Part shown: piece by piece, positions 54,973 to 63,769 of the stretch
Layout: each line of letters begins with the position of its first letter
How positions within the stretch are numbered: the stretch's first letter is position 1
Source: a virus
DNA: 64,000 bases
IMG/VR virus record: IMGVR_UViG_3300028392_000029
Coordinates: 1-64,000 of that record
Reading direction: 5' to 3' (one strand)
The notes under the pieces: model-generated
Database searches by the model: none
What the model saw: the letters and a program-made list of their open reading frames with translations, nothing else
Told to the model about the DNA's origin: nothing
Made by a program: the position numbers and the translations under genes

Positions 54973-55476
54973 TTACCAAGTGCTTAAAGCCGCACGTTTC
55001 CATGTGTTTGTAGCGATACATACATAGACGTAAGTACTATCATAAGCAATTTGGCCTTGAATTCCTACACTGGTTGCAGTTGCCGGGGCAGAAATTAAGC
55101 CGCTACTGATAACACCATTGTTGATTGTTATTGTAGATCCGTCAACTTTGACACCTCCTAATACACCCAACGAACTAATACCCGCTTGCGGAAGAGTGTA
55201 GGTGTTGTTGGCTGTGATAACTCCACTGCCGTTTATAGTAATGCTAGTGCCGTCAATCTTCACTCCGCCTAATATACTGGTAGTAGCGGTGGGTAATGTA
55301 TAACTGTTGCCTGTTGGATTACTTGCATAGCTTAGACTATTCCAGGCACTGCTACCATTACCGTATTTTACTTTTAGTGTATCGGTTTCAAGACCTGGTT
55401 CACCACTAGCAAGTGTTGGGTTTACACTAGCCCAGTTTGCGGCTGTGTCTCTTCGTAATTTAATTTGTACTGACAT
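54973..55476 (-). CDS. fibre protein with Mtd-N-like head and repeats
   Basis: 167 residues. The N-terminus VQIKLRRDTAANWASVNPTL then ASGEPGLETDTLKVKYGNGS matches the N-terminal attachment domain of phage receptor-binding proteins (major tropism determinant type: R-R-D/G-T-A-x-x-W...E-x-G-x-E-T-D). It is followed by two GGVKxDGxxITI repeats and ends TNTWKRAALSTW. A short fibre or a connector between shaft proteins. RBS AGGAG. Confidence 0.78.
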   Translation of the reverse strand: MSVQIKLRRDTAANWASVNPTLASGEPGLETDTLKVKYGNGSSAWNSLSYASNPTGNSYTLPTATTSILGGVKIDGTSITINGSGVITANNTYTLPQAGISSLGVLGGVKVDGSTITINNGVISSGLISAPATATSVGIQGQIAYDSTYVYVCIATNTWKRAALSTW

Positions 55477-55491
55477 GTTTTCTCCTAATTT

Positions 55492-56502
55492 TTACCCGGC
55501 AGCTGATCCGCCATCTACACTACTTATAGATACAGAGTCTACAGGTTGTATCCATTGAGTACCGGTATATATAAACAATTGGCCAGTAATAGTACTAAGC
55601 CATAAATTTCCAGTCACTGGCGTTGATGGGGCTGTGTCACTTAAAACAGCACTACTTCCTCCGCCACTACTGCTTGTAATTGCTATGTTTGCAACACTAC
55701 CAGAAACAACAGTTGATACACCTGCTCCTGTAAAATTTAATGTAGTCACGGCGGCTGTTGAGCCAGCGGTTACACCTTCATCTTGTACAGTAACTCCAGT
55801 TATACCAGTTCCGCCAACACCACCACTTACAATGCTGGTCATAGTACCTGTACCAGCATTATATGTAAATGAAATTCCAGTTTGTGTTCCGCCAGTTAAC
55901 ATTGCGGCTGCGGCTGCTTTTATTGCGCTTGATACTGTGCTAATTTTTCCAGTAATGTCAACTGTGATTGTTGTACCATCGATAATTACTCCGCCTAAAG
56001 CTGTAGTAGTTGCTGGTGTTAAAACTGTTCCAGAACCTCCACTACCTGCTCCAGCTCCGCCGCCAACTACTGGGCTTGCAACAATTTGTGTTGGTATTGC
56101 TAACGGAAATATTGTTTCTGCGTAGGTAGCAGTAAAACTAACTTTTGCGCCTGCAAAGCCTGTATTTGGTGTTGCATATAAAATTAAATAACTGTCATTT
56201 ACAGTAGCTGATAAAGTGACAATTTGACTAGTGAGTGTAGTTCTTCCAAAGATTGTATACGCGGCACCTTCTGGGCGAGCAGTAACTAGTACATGCATAC
56301 TTTCTTTGTTATTACTATCTGCTTCTGCATGTAAAAAATACGTAGCACTGGCAAAATTTCCTACATACCAGCGATCAATCTCGATAGATGTTGAAACCGA
56401 TGGGAGCAATGTTCTATTTCCCTTGTAAGAGAAATTAGATCCGGGCAACAACGATAACGAATGTTGTGGGCCTTGTGAAAAATAAGTAGTTAGATTTAAC
56501 AT
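55492..56502 (-). CDS. virion fibre/adhesion protein
   Basis: 336 residues. N-terminal half has LTTYFSQGPQHSLSLLPGSN, STSIEIDRWYVGNFASATYF and MHVLVTARPEGAAYTIFGRT, blocks I know from virion structural proteins of aquatic T4-like phages; then a Gly-rich hinge, one GGVIIDGTTIT repeat, and a C-terminal VLSDTAPSTPVTGNLWLSTI domain. Shares the TGVTVQ-G-T-GS repeat block with the 53812 gene. First gene of the fibre transcript; late promoter CTAAATA at 56541-56547. Confidence 0.72.
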   Translation of the reverse strand: MLNLTTYFSQGPQHSLSLLPGSNFSYKGNRTLLPSVSTSIEIDRWYVGNFASATYFLHAEADSNNKESMHVLVTARPEGAAYTIFGRTTLTSQIVTLSATVNDSYLILYATPNTGFAGAKVSFTATYAETIFPLAIPTQIVASPVVGGGAGAGSGGSGTVLTPATTTALGGVIIDGTTITVDITGKISTVSSAIKAAAAAMLTGGTQTGISFTYNAGTGTMTSIVSGGVGGTGITGVTVQDEGVTAGSTAAVTTLNFTGAGVSTVVSGSVANIAITSSSGGGSSAVLSDTAPSTPVTGNLWLSTITGQLFIYTGTQWIQPVDSVSISSVDGGSAAG

Positions 56503-56540
56503 AGATTAACCAGAATGTACATGCTTTTAGCCATTATGTA

Positions 56541-56547
56541 TATTTAG
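56541..56547 (-). promoter_or_regulatory. late promoter for the fibre transcript
   Basis: CTAAATA (then TACATAATGG) on the minus strand, 38 nt before ATG 56502. Confidence 0.55.
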
Positions 56548-56617
56548 CTATTTCAAAACTCTTGCTCGCAACCGCAAAATATGCTAAATTACTGTATATT
56601 TCACTATAGGACTATCT

Positions 56618-57628
56618 ATGACTCAAAGAGCAAAGGCCTTTTTTATCAACGGTGGAGCCGGCAGAACACTATGTTCAATTCCAGCCCTTGAAAAATACGC
56701 AGAAGAAAACGGCAATGATTTTATCATTGTTTGCGAAGGTGGCACCGATTTTTATAAAGGGCACCCGCTACTACATCCCAGAGCCTACGATCATTGGCAC
56801 AAAAACTTATTCGAAGAAAAACTCATTAATATGGAATTAGTAACCCCTGAACCTTATAGAGTTTGGGAATACTACAATCAAAAATGTAGTATTGCGCAGG
56901 CATTCGATATTGCTATTAACAACAAAGGAGTCCGTGAATTACCAAGACCCAATGTTAGATTGTCAAATGAAGAGCTATTTTTAGGTCATAGTCTAGTAAA
57001 AGAAGTCCGTGAAAAAACTAAAAAAGACAAAATCATTGTATTTCAACCATTTGGTCGTGGTACACACTCCGAAGGTGGCGTTATATTTGATACTTCTGGT
57101 AGAAGTTTTGAAGGCGAGCACGTTCTTAATATTGTTAAAAAGTTGCAAAAGAACTACGGGATTATAATGATGAGTGAAATTGGTATTGATTTCCAAAAAC
57201 ATGGTTGTAAAGATCCAGTAGCACACCCACAAAATGTTAGCCTACGCCAGTGGTGCTCAGTTATTGGTAACGCTGATTACTTCTTAGGTTGTGACAGCGT
57301 GGGACAACACTTGGCGTATACTCTTGATCGCCCAGCTACCGTTGTATTAGGATCGACTTTTGATATCAATGTAACTTATCCACAATACAACAAGTTTGAT
57401 GTACTTGATATGGGCGGTGATATGCGCAGATATAGTCCTATCAGAATTACCATGGACGAAGTTGCTGATCGCGGCAATGACGGTATCATGCGTATGAATG
57501 AAAAAGTAGAAGATGCCATTGTTAAGTCTGTTCAAAACGGCATTAAAACTTGGAGTCAAACGGCAATCAAAGGCCCGATCGAAGTTAAACAAATTGCCAG
57601 CAAAAAAGAAATGCCAAAAGAAGCATGA
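56618..57628 (+). CDS. GT9-like glycosyltransferase
   Basis: 336 residues, GT-B fold. N-terminal INGGAGRTLCSIPALEKYAE (Rossmann domain with Gly-rich loop), and the C-terminal nucleotide-sugar side has IIVFQPFGRGTHSEGG (about residue 138) and NADYFLGCDSVGQHLAYTLD then RPATVVLGSTF (about residues 222-253), typical of heptosyltransferase-like GT9 enzymes. It would add a sugar to an acceptor, perhaps phage protein or LPS-like glycan. Overlaps the next gene by 4 nt; starts a four-gene plus-strand operon. RBS ATAGGA. Confidence 0.72.
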   Translation: MTQRAKAFFINGGAGRTLCSIPALEKYAEENGNDFIIVCEGGTDFYKGHPLLHPRAYDHWHKNLFEEKLINMELVTPEPYRVWEYYNQKCSIAQAFDIAINNKGVRELPRPNVRLSNEELFLGHSLVKEVREKTKKDKIIVFQPFGRGTHSEGGVIFDTSGRSFEGEHVLNIVKKLQKNYGIIMMSEIGIDFQKHGCKDPVAHPQNVSLRQWCSVIGNADYFLGCDSVGQHLAYTLDRPATVVLGSTFDINVTYPQYNKFDVLDMGGDMRRYSPIRITMDEVADRGNDGIMRMNEKVEDAIVKSVQNGIKTWSQTAIKGPIEVKQIASKKEMPKEA

Positions 57629-58521
57629 GTAGACTGTTTACGTTTGGGTGTAGTTACACACATTACGCCTGGCCCAGCTGGGCAGATTTCTTAGGCCTTG
57701 AGTTTACTCAGCATGAAAATTGGGGATATCTTGGTTTAGGAAATCGTGCCATTGCAGAACGAGTCGCTGAATGTAATGTTAAAAATAAATTTACATCTGA
57801 TGATGTAGTCATAGTTCAATGGTCCAGTCATCTACGCAACGACTATCATACTGAGCGCAGGCGAATAAATTATCAGCAGTCTGGACCATTTGTAGGACAA
57901 GGTGGCTGGAAAACTGGTGGCAGTATGTTCAACTACATCAACAACACTATCTATGATAATCAATGGATCAATCAATTCTTCGACGAAAAATCATATTTTT
58001 TACACACACTTAACAACATCTTGTTAACACAAGGACTGTTAAAATCTACTGGATGTAAATGGTACATGACTAGCATGGCAGATCTTGATGCGCTAGGTAC
58101 AGACATTGGCATCATGCATGGCGAAAACATCAACAAAGCCACAGCAGGTTATAGTGTGTGGGAAGATCCCAAGTATGAATCAGTATGGGATTATAAAGAT
58201 GCAATTTGGACCAACAATGCAGAAATGTGGCTACCTAGTATAGGACCCTATGTATGGAATAAGTTTCCAGAACTGCAATGGAGTTTTCAAGATGTAAACA
58301 GTCCTAGATTAGTGTTTCCAGAATTGCATCCTAGTCCAAAGCAACATGCGGCCTATGTTACAGAAGTTATTAGACCCGAGTTAAATCTAACTGATAATAC
58401 CGCTGAATTATATGCTCCTTGGTTTTCACTAACAGATAAAGCTAAAGAATTAGCACAAGATCTTAAAACTTGTGATAGTATGCTGTCGCAATACTGGAAC
58501 TTGCCGTACATGGGGATTTAA
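57625..58521 (+). CDS. SGNH-hydrolase-like protein, copy 1
   Basis: 298 residues. LFTFGCSYTHYAWPSWADFL carries the block I serine (GCSYT); LGLGNRAIAERVAE gives the block II glycine; VIVQWSSHLRND resembles block III; and FPELHPSPKQHAAYV supplies the C-terminal His. The catalytic residues of SGNH/GDSL acyl hydrolases or sugar O-acetyl-modifying enzymes appear present, although the Asp of D-x-x-H is not seen. Clearly paralogous to the following gene. Common in T4-like marine phages next to glycosyltransferases. Confidence 0.72.
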   Translation: MSRLFTFGCSYTHYAWPSWADFLGLEFTQHENWGYLGLGNRAIAERVAECNVKNKFTSDDVVIVQWSSHLRNDYHTERRRINYQQSGPFVGQGGWKTGGSMFNYINNTIYDNQWINQFFDEKSYFLHTLNNILLTQGLLKSTGCKWYMTSMADLDALGTDIGIMHGENINKATAGYSVWEDPKYESVWDYKDAIWTNNAEMWLPSIGPYVWNKFPELQWSFQDVNSPRLVFPELHPSPKQHAAYVTEVIRPELNLTDNTAELYAPWFSLTDKAKELAQDLKTCDSMLSQYWNLPYMGI

Positions 58522-58524
58522 TAT

Positions 58525-59448
58525 ATGTCAAGACTTTTTACATTTGGATGTAGTTACACCAGTTACAGCTGGCCTACTTGGGCAGATCTCGCTGGTATGA
58601 ATTACAAACTGCATAAAAATTGGGGCATGAGTGGCCTAGGTAATCGTGCCATTGCAGAACGAGTCGCCGAAGCTCATGCCAAGTATAACTTTGGGCCGGG
58701 CGATACTGTTATAGTGCAATGGTCCAGCCACTTGCGCAATGATTGGTGGCACCAAAATCCCACAGTTAGCAAATACCCAGGCTGGCAAACTTGTGGTAGT
58801 ATTTTTAATTATATTAATGAAAAAATATACACACTAGAGTGGATTAAAACTTTCTTTTTCGAGCCTGCTTGGATCATGCATACTCTTAATCATATACTGC
58901 TGACCCAGGGATTATTGAAATCTACAGGTGCCGATTGGTATATGACCAGCATTGGTGATATTAGAAATATAGGTGCTGACATCCGTGACAATGACGGAAT
59001 TGGTGAAGACACTGGCTTTTTAACCCCTAGGGATAAAGAGATACTACATGTGCTATGGCGTAAAATTCCAGAAATGTGTGTATACGACAAACCCATATGG
59101 GGCGACAATCAGGAACACTGGTTAGAGCCTCTGGAGCTATTTGCACAAAAACATGCAGAACTTACGTTTCAGTTTGATGATACTAGAAAAAAAGGTAAAA
59201 CATTTTATGATACACATCCTAGTACACGACAACACGCCATGTGGCTTGACAATCAGTTGAAAGAGAAGTTACAATTGAGTGATGCAACTATGAAAACTTC
59301 TTGGGAAATTGCTGATAGTGTAGATGCATTACAAAAGAAGTTTAGGTTTAATAAGAATTTATTTGAGCTTAATCTAGCAAAGAGAATGGGATTTCCGGCT
59401 TCCGCCCAGCGCACACTTAGATGGCCGTTTCCCTCAGAAGGTTTTTAA
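58525..59448 (+). CDS. SGNH-hydrolase-like protein, copy 2
   Basis: 307 residues. Same blocks as copy 1 in the same order: LFTFGCSYTSYSWPTWADLA, MSGLGNRAIAERVAEAH, VIVQWSSHLRNDWWH, LNHILLTQGLLKSTGADWYM, and DTHPSTRQHAMWL. The first 80 residues are nearly identical to copy 1 while the middle and C-terminus differ, so the pair arose by duplication and has diverged in the substrate-side loops. No RBS is obvious in the 3-nt gap; probably translation continues from copy 1. Confidence 0.72.
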   Translation: MSRLFTFGCSYTSYSWPTWADLAGMNYKLHKNWGMSGLGNRAIAERVAEAHAKYNFGPGDTVIVQWSSHLRNDWWHQNPTVSKYPGWQTCGSIFNYINEKIYTLEWIKTFFFEPAWIMHTLNHILLTQGLLKSTGADWYMTSIGDIRNIGADIRDNDGIGEDTGFLTPRDKEILHVLWRKIPEMCVYDKPIWGDNQEHWLEPLELFAQKHAELTFQFDDTRKKGKTFYDTHPSTRQHAMWLDNQLKEKLQLSDATMKTSWEIADSVDALQKKFRFNKNLFELNLAKRMGFPASAQRTLRWPFPSEGF

Positions 59449-59461
59449 ACAAGGATTAATT

Positions 59462-61252
59462 ATGAACAACAAAGATATTTGGATTGCCGCGATAGCCCGT
59501 GGTCACAACGGCAGTGTATGCTTGCTTAAAAATGGCGAAATTATTTTTAGCATTGAGGAAGAACGCCTAAGCCGTAAAAAGTATGACGGTGGGCCGTTGG
59601 CTGCCATGCTAAAGATTCTAGATTACACTGATAAAATTGATTATCTAGTGATTGCACACACTCAAAAGTTAAGTGAAACTGCTGGTCGTATTGACTTTAG
59701 TGGTGATGATATCTATACCGGACTTGCTAGGAAATTAGGACTTATCAGTCGCCATGAAAATCCCTACGATCATCCGCAGGTTGTCGACATGAGTCATATA
59801 CACCACAAATTGCATGCGGCTTGTGCATTTTATCGTTCAGGTTTTGACGAAGCCGCTGCCTTAATTGTTGACGGTGCTGGTACATTTATACCATTAATGA
59901 TCAACAATGAACAAGTTATTGGCTGGGAAACTGAATCAATTTATGACTGTTCTTATCCTGCAAAGTTCACAACAGTATACAAACACATTGGATTGCGTGG
60001 ACCATTGCAAGGTACATTCATTGAAAACTTTGACAGCACTCCGCAAGATGAGCCTGGATATACACACGAAGCATTGATTACAGATCGTGCTGGTATTACT
60101 AAAGTGTATGAAGCTGTTACTAGATATTGCGGTTGGGATTCTATCGAAGCAGGTAAAACCATGGGATTATTTCCATATGGGAAAGAAAACTCAAAGATTC
60201 CTAAGTTGTTCGACGACTCAAGTATCTTTCCTTTAGCCAATCGTAATCTCATTGTACCTACATATCCTAATGGTGCTCAAGTAAACTATGGTTTATTCCC
60301 GTACTTAGACAGTGTTGATAAAGATATTACACAATTAGAAAATCGTAGAGACTTGGCATATGCTTGCCAAACACAAACTCAAGAACAGGTAGTTCGATTG
60401 ATCCGCATGGCTGTTGAAAAAACTGGTCAAAAGAATGTTGTAATTAGTGGCGGCTATGGGTTGAACTGTGTTGCTAACTATCATTATTTAGAAGCATTAA
60501 AAGAAGAAGGCATTAACATCTATGTAGAACCTATCAGCAATGATGCCGGAACTGCTATTGGTGCTGGATTGTTGTATTACAAAGATATCATTGATCAGGA
60601 CAGCAATATTGATTATACTAAAAATAGATTGTATCTAGGTTTTAAATATGATTATACTACTGATGACCTGGCCAAGTACGCAGATACCGGTGTTGAAATT
60701 ACTGGTGCGACTAACGATGATATTGTTGAGTTGTTGTTGAATAAGAACATTGTTTGTTTTTATCAAGGACGCAGTGAAAACGGGCCACGTGCATTAGGTA
60801 ATCGTAGTATATTGTTTAATCCAACTTACGAAGATGGCAAAGACTTTGTTAACGAAGTTAAACATCGTGAATACTTCCGGCCGTTTGCAGGATCTATTCT
60901 ACAAGATCATGTGCATGATTGGTTTGATCTACGCGGAATGGCAGATAGTCCATACATGATGTATGCTGTAAATTGTCAAGATGGCGTTGCAGAAAAGATC
61001 CCAAGTATTATTCACGTTGACGGTACATGCCGTATACAAACTGTTACTCAAGAAGAAAACGGTCATTATTATGATTTGATCAAAGCGTTCTATGATCGGA
61101 CAGGGGTTCCTATCTTGTTTAATACTAGTTTTAACCTAGGTGGAGATCCACTAGTAGAAACACTAGATGATGCTGTTGATACACTAGTGCGCAGTGATAT
61201 TGAATACTTGTATTTGCCGGAATTAGGCAAGTTACTTAAAGTAGCAAACTAA
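59462..61252 (+). CDS. carbamoyltransferase (NodU/TobZ family), full length
   Basis: 596 residues, full length for the family. N-terminal Kae1-like domain: ARGHNGSVCLLKNGEIIFSI, EERLSRKKYDGG, metal-binding His114-x3-His118 (IHHKLHAA), LIVDGAGTF. C-terminal YrdC-like part: FYQGRSENGPRALGNRSILF, REYFRPFAGSI and GVPILFNTSFNLGGDPLV. It would transfer a carbamoyl group from carbamoyl phosphate (via carbamoyl-AMP) to a sugar or other hydroxyl/amine. Together with the glycosyltransferase and SGNH proteins it makes a glycan- or nucleobase-modifying set. RBS AAGGAT. A bidirectional terminator begins at its stop. Confidence 0.9.
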   Translation: MNNKDIWIAAIARGHNGSVCLLKNGEIIFSIEEERLSRKKYDGGPLAAMLKILDYTDKIDYLVIAHTQKLSETAGRIDFSGDDIYTGLARKLGLISRHENPYDHPQVVDMSHIHHKLHAACAFYRSGFDEAAALIVDGAGTFIPLMINNEQVIGWETESIYDCSYPAKFTTVYKHIGLRGPLQGTFIENFDSTPQDEPGYTHEALITDRAGITKVYEAVTRYCGWDSIEAGKTMGLFPYGKENSKIPKLFDDSSIFPLANRNLIVPTYPNGAQVNYGLFPYLDSVDKDITQLENRRDLAYACQTQTQEQVVRLIRMAVEKTGQKNVVISGGYGLNCVANYHYLEALKEEGINIYVEPISNDAGTAIGAGLLYYKDIIDQDSNIDYTKNRLYLGFKYDYTTDDLAKYADTGVEITGATNDDIVELLLNKNIVCFYQGRSENGPRALGNRSILFNPTYEDGKDFVNEVKHREYFRPFAGSILQDHVHDWFDLRGMADSPYMMYAVNCQDGVAEKIPSIIHVDGTCRIQTVTQEENGHYYDLIKAFYDRTGVPILFNTSFNLGGDPLVETLDDAVDTLVRSDIEYLYLPELGKLLKVAN

Positions 61253-61277
61253 AAAAAGCACCCTAGGGTGCTTTTTT
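61252..61277. terminator. bidirectional rho-independent terminator
   Basis: AAAAAAGCACCC-TA-GGGTGCTTTTTT: perfect palindrome with A-run and T-run, between the convergent carbamoyltransferase (+) and 61287 (-) genes; serves both strands. Confidence 0.95.
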
Positions 61278-61286
61278 ATTGTCTTC

Positions 61287-62219
61287 TTACGTACCAAACG
61301 TGCCGTCTGGGCTTGGTATTGGTTGCCACTTAAACGCAGGTGTTGTAGGTTCACCGTGGAACTTAATTGTTTTATTTGTTTCTTCAACTTGACGTATAAT
61401 AGGTGTACTCAACGTAACTAACTTGGTAGCTGGGTCAACACTTACTACAGTAGTAATTGACGCAGGTTCGAATAATGTATTTTGTAGTTGCCAGTCACTA
61501 TTGCTTACCCACATGCCGGCTTTGATACCGGTAACATCATACATTTTAATAACATATTGATGCGGAGTATTAGCAGGGCCTGTCGCACTAACATCTGCAT
61601 TTTGTTCTACGTTAACAGCACCGTGTACTTGTGGCATGTCGCGTAGTTTCTGTCGGAATTCTACCCAAGGTGCAGTGTGGCTTTCTGGTGCATCATCAGG
61701 TACCAATGAATCAGTTGCTCCTAATGCGCCGTTACGCCATTTTCTAAGATCATGCCATGTAACATGCGGCTCTCTAAATCCAGGTAAAATCCAACCTTGA
61801 TTTTCCGAACTCCACTCTAGCTCTTCATGATCATGTGTGTGATCTGGTGGAGTATCTTTTACACGAGTATAGACACTACCGCATGGTAATGTTTCCGAAT
61901 GTTGTTCGAGATCATCATACGGTGTGCGATGAAGTATATCTGCACCGATAATTTGACAAATGATAGGATCAGTTTCGCAGTCAACCATTACTTTAGTTTT
62001 ATGCAATGGAGTTGGAACATCAGCACCATCTTCTGCTTCGGTAAGCCACGGGCCCACATATTTGTTTGTTTCGTTATCTATGAATACCCAAATTTTGTTT
62101 GGGCCCGTATACGTATGGGTTGCTGTTTTATTTAAAGTACGTTCTGTACTTAGATAATCGTCTGGCACATCATACGTGAATGTTTTTTCGATAATTGTAT
62201 TTTTGCTTAAATCTGCCAT
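61287..62219 (-). CDS. virion structural/fibre-associated protein
   Basis: 310 residues. N-terminal beta domain (TFTYDVPDDYLSTERT; THTYTGPNKIWVFIDNETNK), a Cys-containing middle (VDCETDPIICQII; LPCGSVYTRV), then WVEFRQKLRDMPQVHGAVNV, which resembles the YRQxLRDLP motif of fibre-assembly/connector proteins, and a C-terminal IKAGMWVSNSDWQLQNTLFE domain. The same YRQKLRDLP motif recurs in the partial gene at the end of the window. Likely part of the tail-tip or fibre attachment. Its ATG sits 4 nt after the stop of the Cys-rich gene. Confidence 0.65.
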   Translation of the reverse strand: MADLSKNTIIEKTFTYDVPDDYLSTERTLNKTATHTYTGPNKIWVFIDNETNKYVGPWLTEAEDGADVPTPLHKTKVMVDCETDPIICQIIGADILHRTPYDDLEQHSETLPCGSVYTRVKDTPPDHTHDHEELEWSSENQGWILPGFREPHVTWHDLRKWRNGALGATDSLVPDDAPESHTAPWVEFRQKLRDMPQVHGAVNVEQNADVSATGPANTPHQYVIKMYDVTGIKAGMWVSNSDWQLQNTLFEPASITTVVSVDPATKLVTLSTPIIRQVEETNKTIKFHGEPTTPAFKWQPIPSPDGTFGT

Positions 62220-62223
62220 GTTT

Positions 62224-62982
62224 TTATCCGTATGTAATTGAAACTAAGCCGCCGCCACCCATGCCGCCGCACCAACAGTTTCCACCGTGTGCTTGAGCAC
62301 TTAGGCCTCCGCCGCCTGGGAATGGCGTACAACCAAACCAGCCGCCGCAACCATTACTTTGCTGGCTTCCGTTAATACAGCCGCCTGGTCCGTAAAACGG
62401 TCCAGACTGTGCTGCCGGAGCTGTGTGAGCATGTTGTTGTGGATACTGTGCGCACCATGTACTACCAGTATAACTACTGTTAATTCCGTGAATATTTACA
62501 TCTCCGCCATAAGCACAACAGCAGTATGGCGATTCTGTATTACAGGTGTAACAAGAATAGTATAACCAGCAAGTTGCATTGCCGTATGATCCGCCGTTAG
62601 CGCAGAAGTTACTTAGTCCATAACCTGTTACATAACTGGTATAGCCGCCGCAACCGATACAGTTAACTGATTGGTAAGTTGTTGATGCCGCGCATACAGT
62701 GTATGAGCATCCTGCTAGCGCAGAGCTGTATACTGTCTTAACTGAATAGCTTCCACCGCCGCCTGGCCATGACTGCATACAGCAACATGCTCCGGATCCA
62801 CCACCACCACCGCCCCACATTTCAAATGTAACAAAAGTTGACCCAGCTGGCACTACAAAGTTACAGCATTGTCCACCATTTGATCCCGAGTTAACGCTAG
62901 TGTTGTATACTAGAATTTCTGTAGGGTAATTTGTTCCGCCGGGATAATTCAGCGTGTACATTAATGATCTTAAATCTGACAT
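62224..62982 (-). CDS. Gly/Cys-rich fibre-tip protein, copy 1
   Basis: 252 residues with 22 cysteines by my count and many glycines (WGGGGGGSGACCC; PGGGGSYSVKT; GGMGGGGLVSITYG). The CCC triplets (67-69 and about 153-155) and GxG stretches suggest a polyglycine-II-like adhesin tip, as in T4-type gp38 adhesins, stabilised here by disulfides or metal. The N-terminus NYPGGTNYPTEILVYN is a short attachment domain. A second copy follows. Possible receptor-binding protein; inferred from composition and from location among fibre genes. Confidence 0.7.
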   Translation of the reverse strand: MSDLRSLMYTLNYPGGTNYPTEILVYNTSVNSGSNGGQCCNFVVPAGSTFVTFEMWGGGGGGSGACCCMQSWPGGGGSYSVKTVYSSALAGCSYTVCAASTTYQSVNCIGCGGYTSYVTGYGLSNFCANGGSYGNATCWLYYSCYTCNTESPYCCCAYGGDVNIHGINSSYTGSTWCAQYPQQHAHTAPAAQSGPFYGPGGCINGSQQSNGCGGWFGCTPFPGGGGLSAQAHGGNCWCGGMGGGGLVSITYG

Positions 62983-62995
62983 AGTTATTTGCGCC

Positions 62996-63751
62996 TTATT
63001 TGTAAGTTACTTGAACTAGGCCGCCGGATCCCCAACCACCCCAGCAACAACCGCCATAACTAATAGCTGTGCCGCCGCCTCCGCCGGGCCAAGCGTTAAA
63101 GTTACCGCTCATTGCGCAACCCATCCATGACTCGCCACATGTTGTAAATGATGTACGTGTACCAGCACCAATATAAGTAGGTGATCCCATCATGTGCCAA
63201 GTGTCGTATCCACACCATCCTTCGTGGGCGGCACCAGTAACTCCGCAAATTGCTAGGTCATATCCACATGCACATCCGCAAACGTTGGTAGCACAGTGAT
63301 AGTTACCGCCAATGGCGGCCCAGCAACAGCTCTGGCCGCCGTAGCCGCCGCTTGCGCATAGATTTAATGCATAGGTAACTGTACCAGCACCTTGTGCAAA
63401 ACTTGGGAATCCGTTAGTACCCTTGGCATCTTGAGCACAGCATCCCGAGCCGGCTGCACAAATCACATAACATTGCCCTGCAACAACTCGAATAGTTTTT
63501 CGAGCATAAGTTCCCGAGCCTCCGCCTTGACTTGGTTGTTGGCAACAACAGGCTCCGCCGCCGTCACCACCTGCGCCCCAGAGTTCAAATTTAGCCCAAA
63601 CTACGTTGGCTGGAACTACCCACAAACAACATCTACCGCCGTCTTGTACCGCGTTACCAGTGTTGCCGTTATAAACATATAACTGACCAAAGGTTTGCGG
63701 AATATTAAATGTATATCTGCTGTCTGGGAAAAACTGTGTTAAGGAACTCAT
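62996..63751 (-). CDS. Gly/Cys-rich fibre-tip protein, copy 2
   Basis: 251 residues, also 22 cysteines. Shared framework with copy 1: CCxFVVPAG/CCLWVVPAN near residue 40, FEMWGGGGGG/FELWGAGGDGG, ACCCMQ/ACCCQQ, and the C-terminal GGLVSITYG/GGLVQVTYK. The regions between differ strongly, so the copies probably present different surfaces. Same suggested role as copy 1: adhesin or receptor-binding tip. A gap of 13 nt separates the two; RBS not obvious. Confidence 0.7.
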   Translation of the reverse strand: MSSLTQFFPDSRYTFNIPQTFGQLYVYNGNTGNAVQDGGRCCLWVVPANVVWAKFELWGAGGDGGGACCCQQPSQGGGSGTYARKTIRVVAGQCYVICAAGSGCCAQDAKGTNGFPSFAQGAGTVTYALNLCASGGYGGQSCCWAAIGGNYHCATNVCGCACGYDLAICGVTGAAHEGWCGYDTWHMMGSPTYIGAGTRTSFTTCGESWMGCAMSGNFNAWPGGGGGTAISYGGCCWGGWGSGGLVQVTYK

Positions 63752-63769
63752 ATTATAATATTCTCCGGA

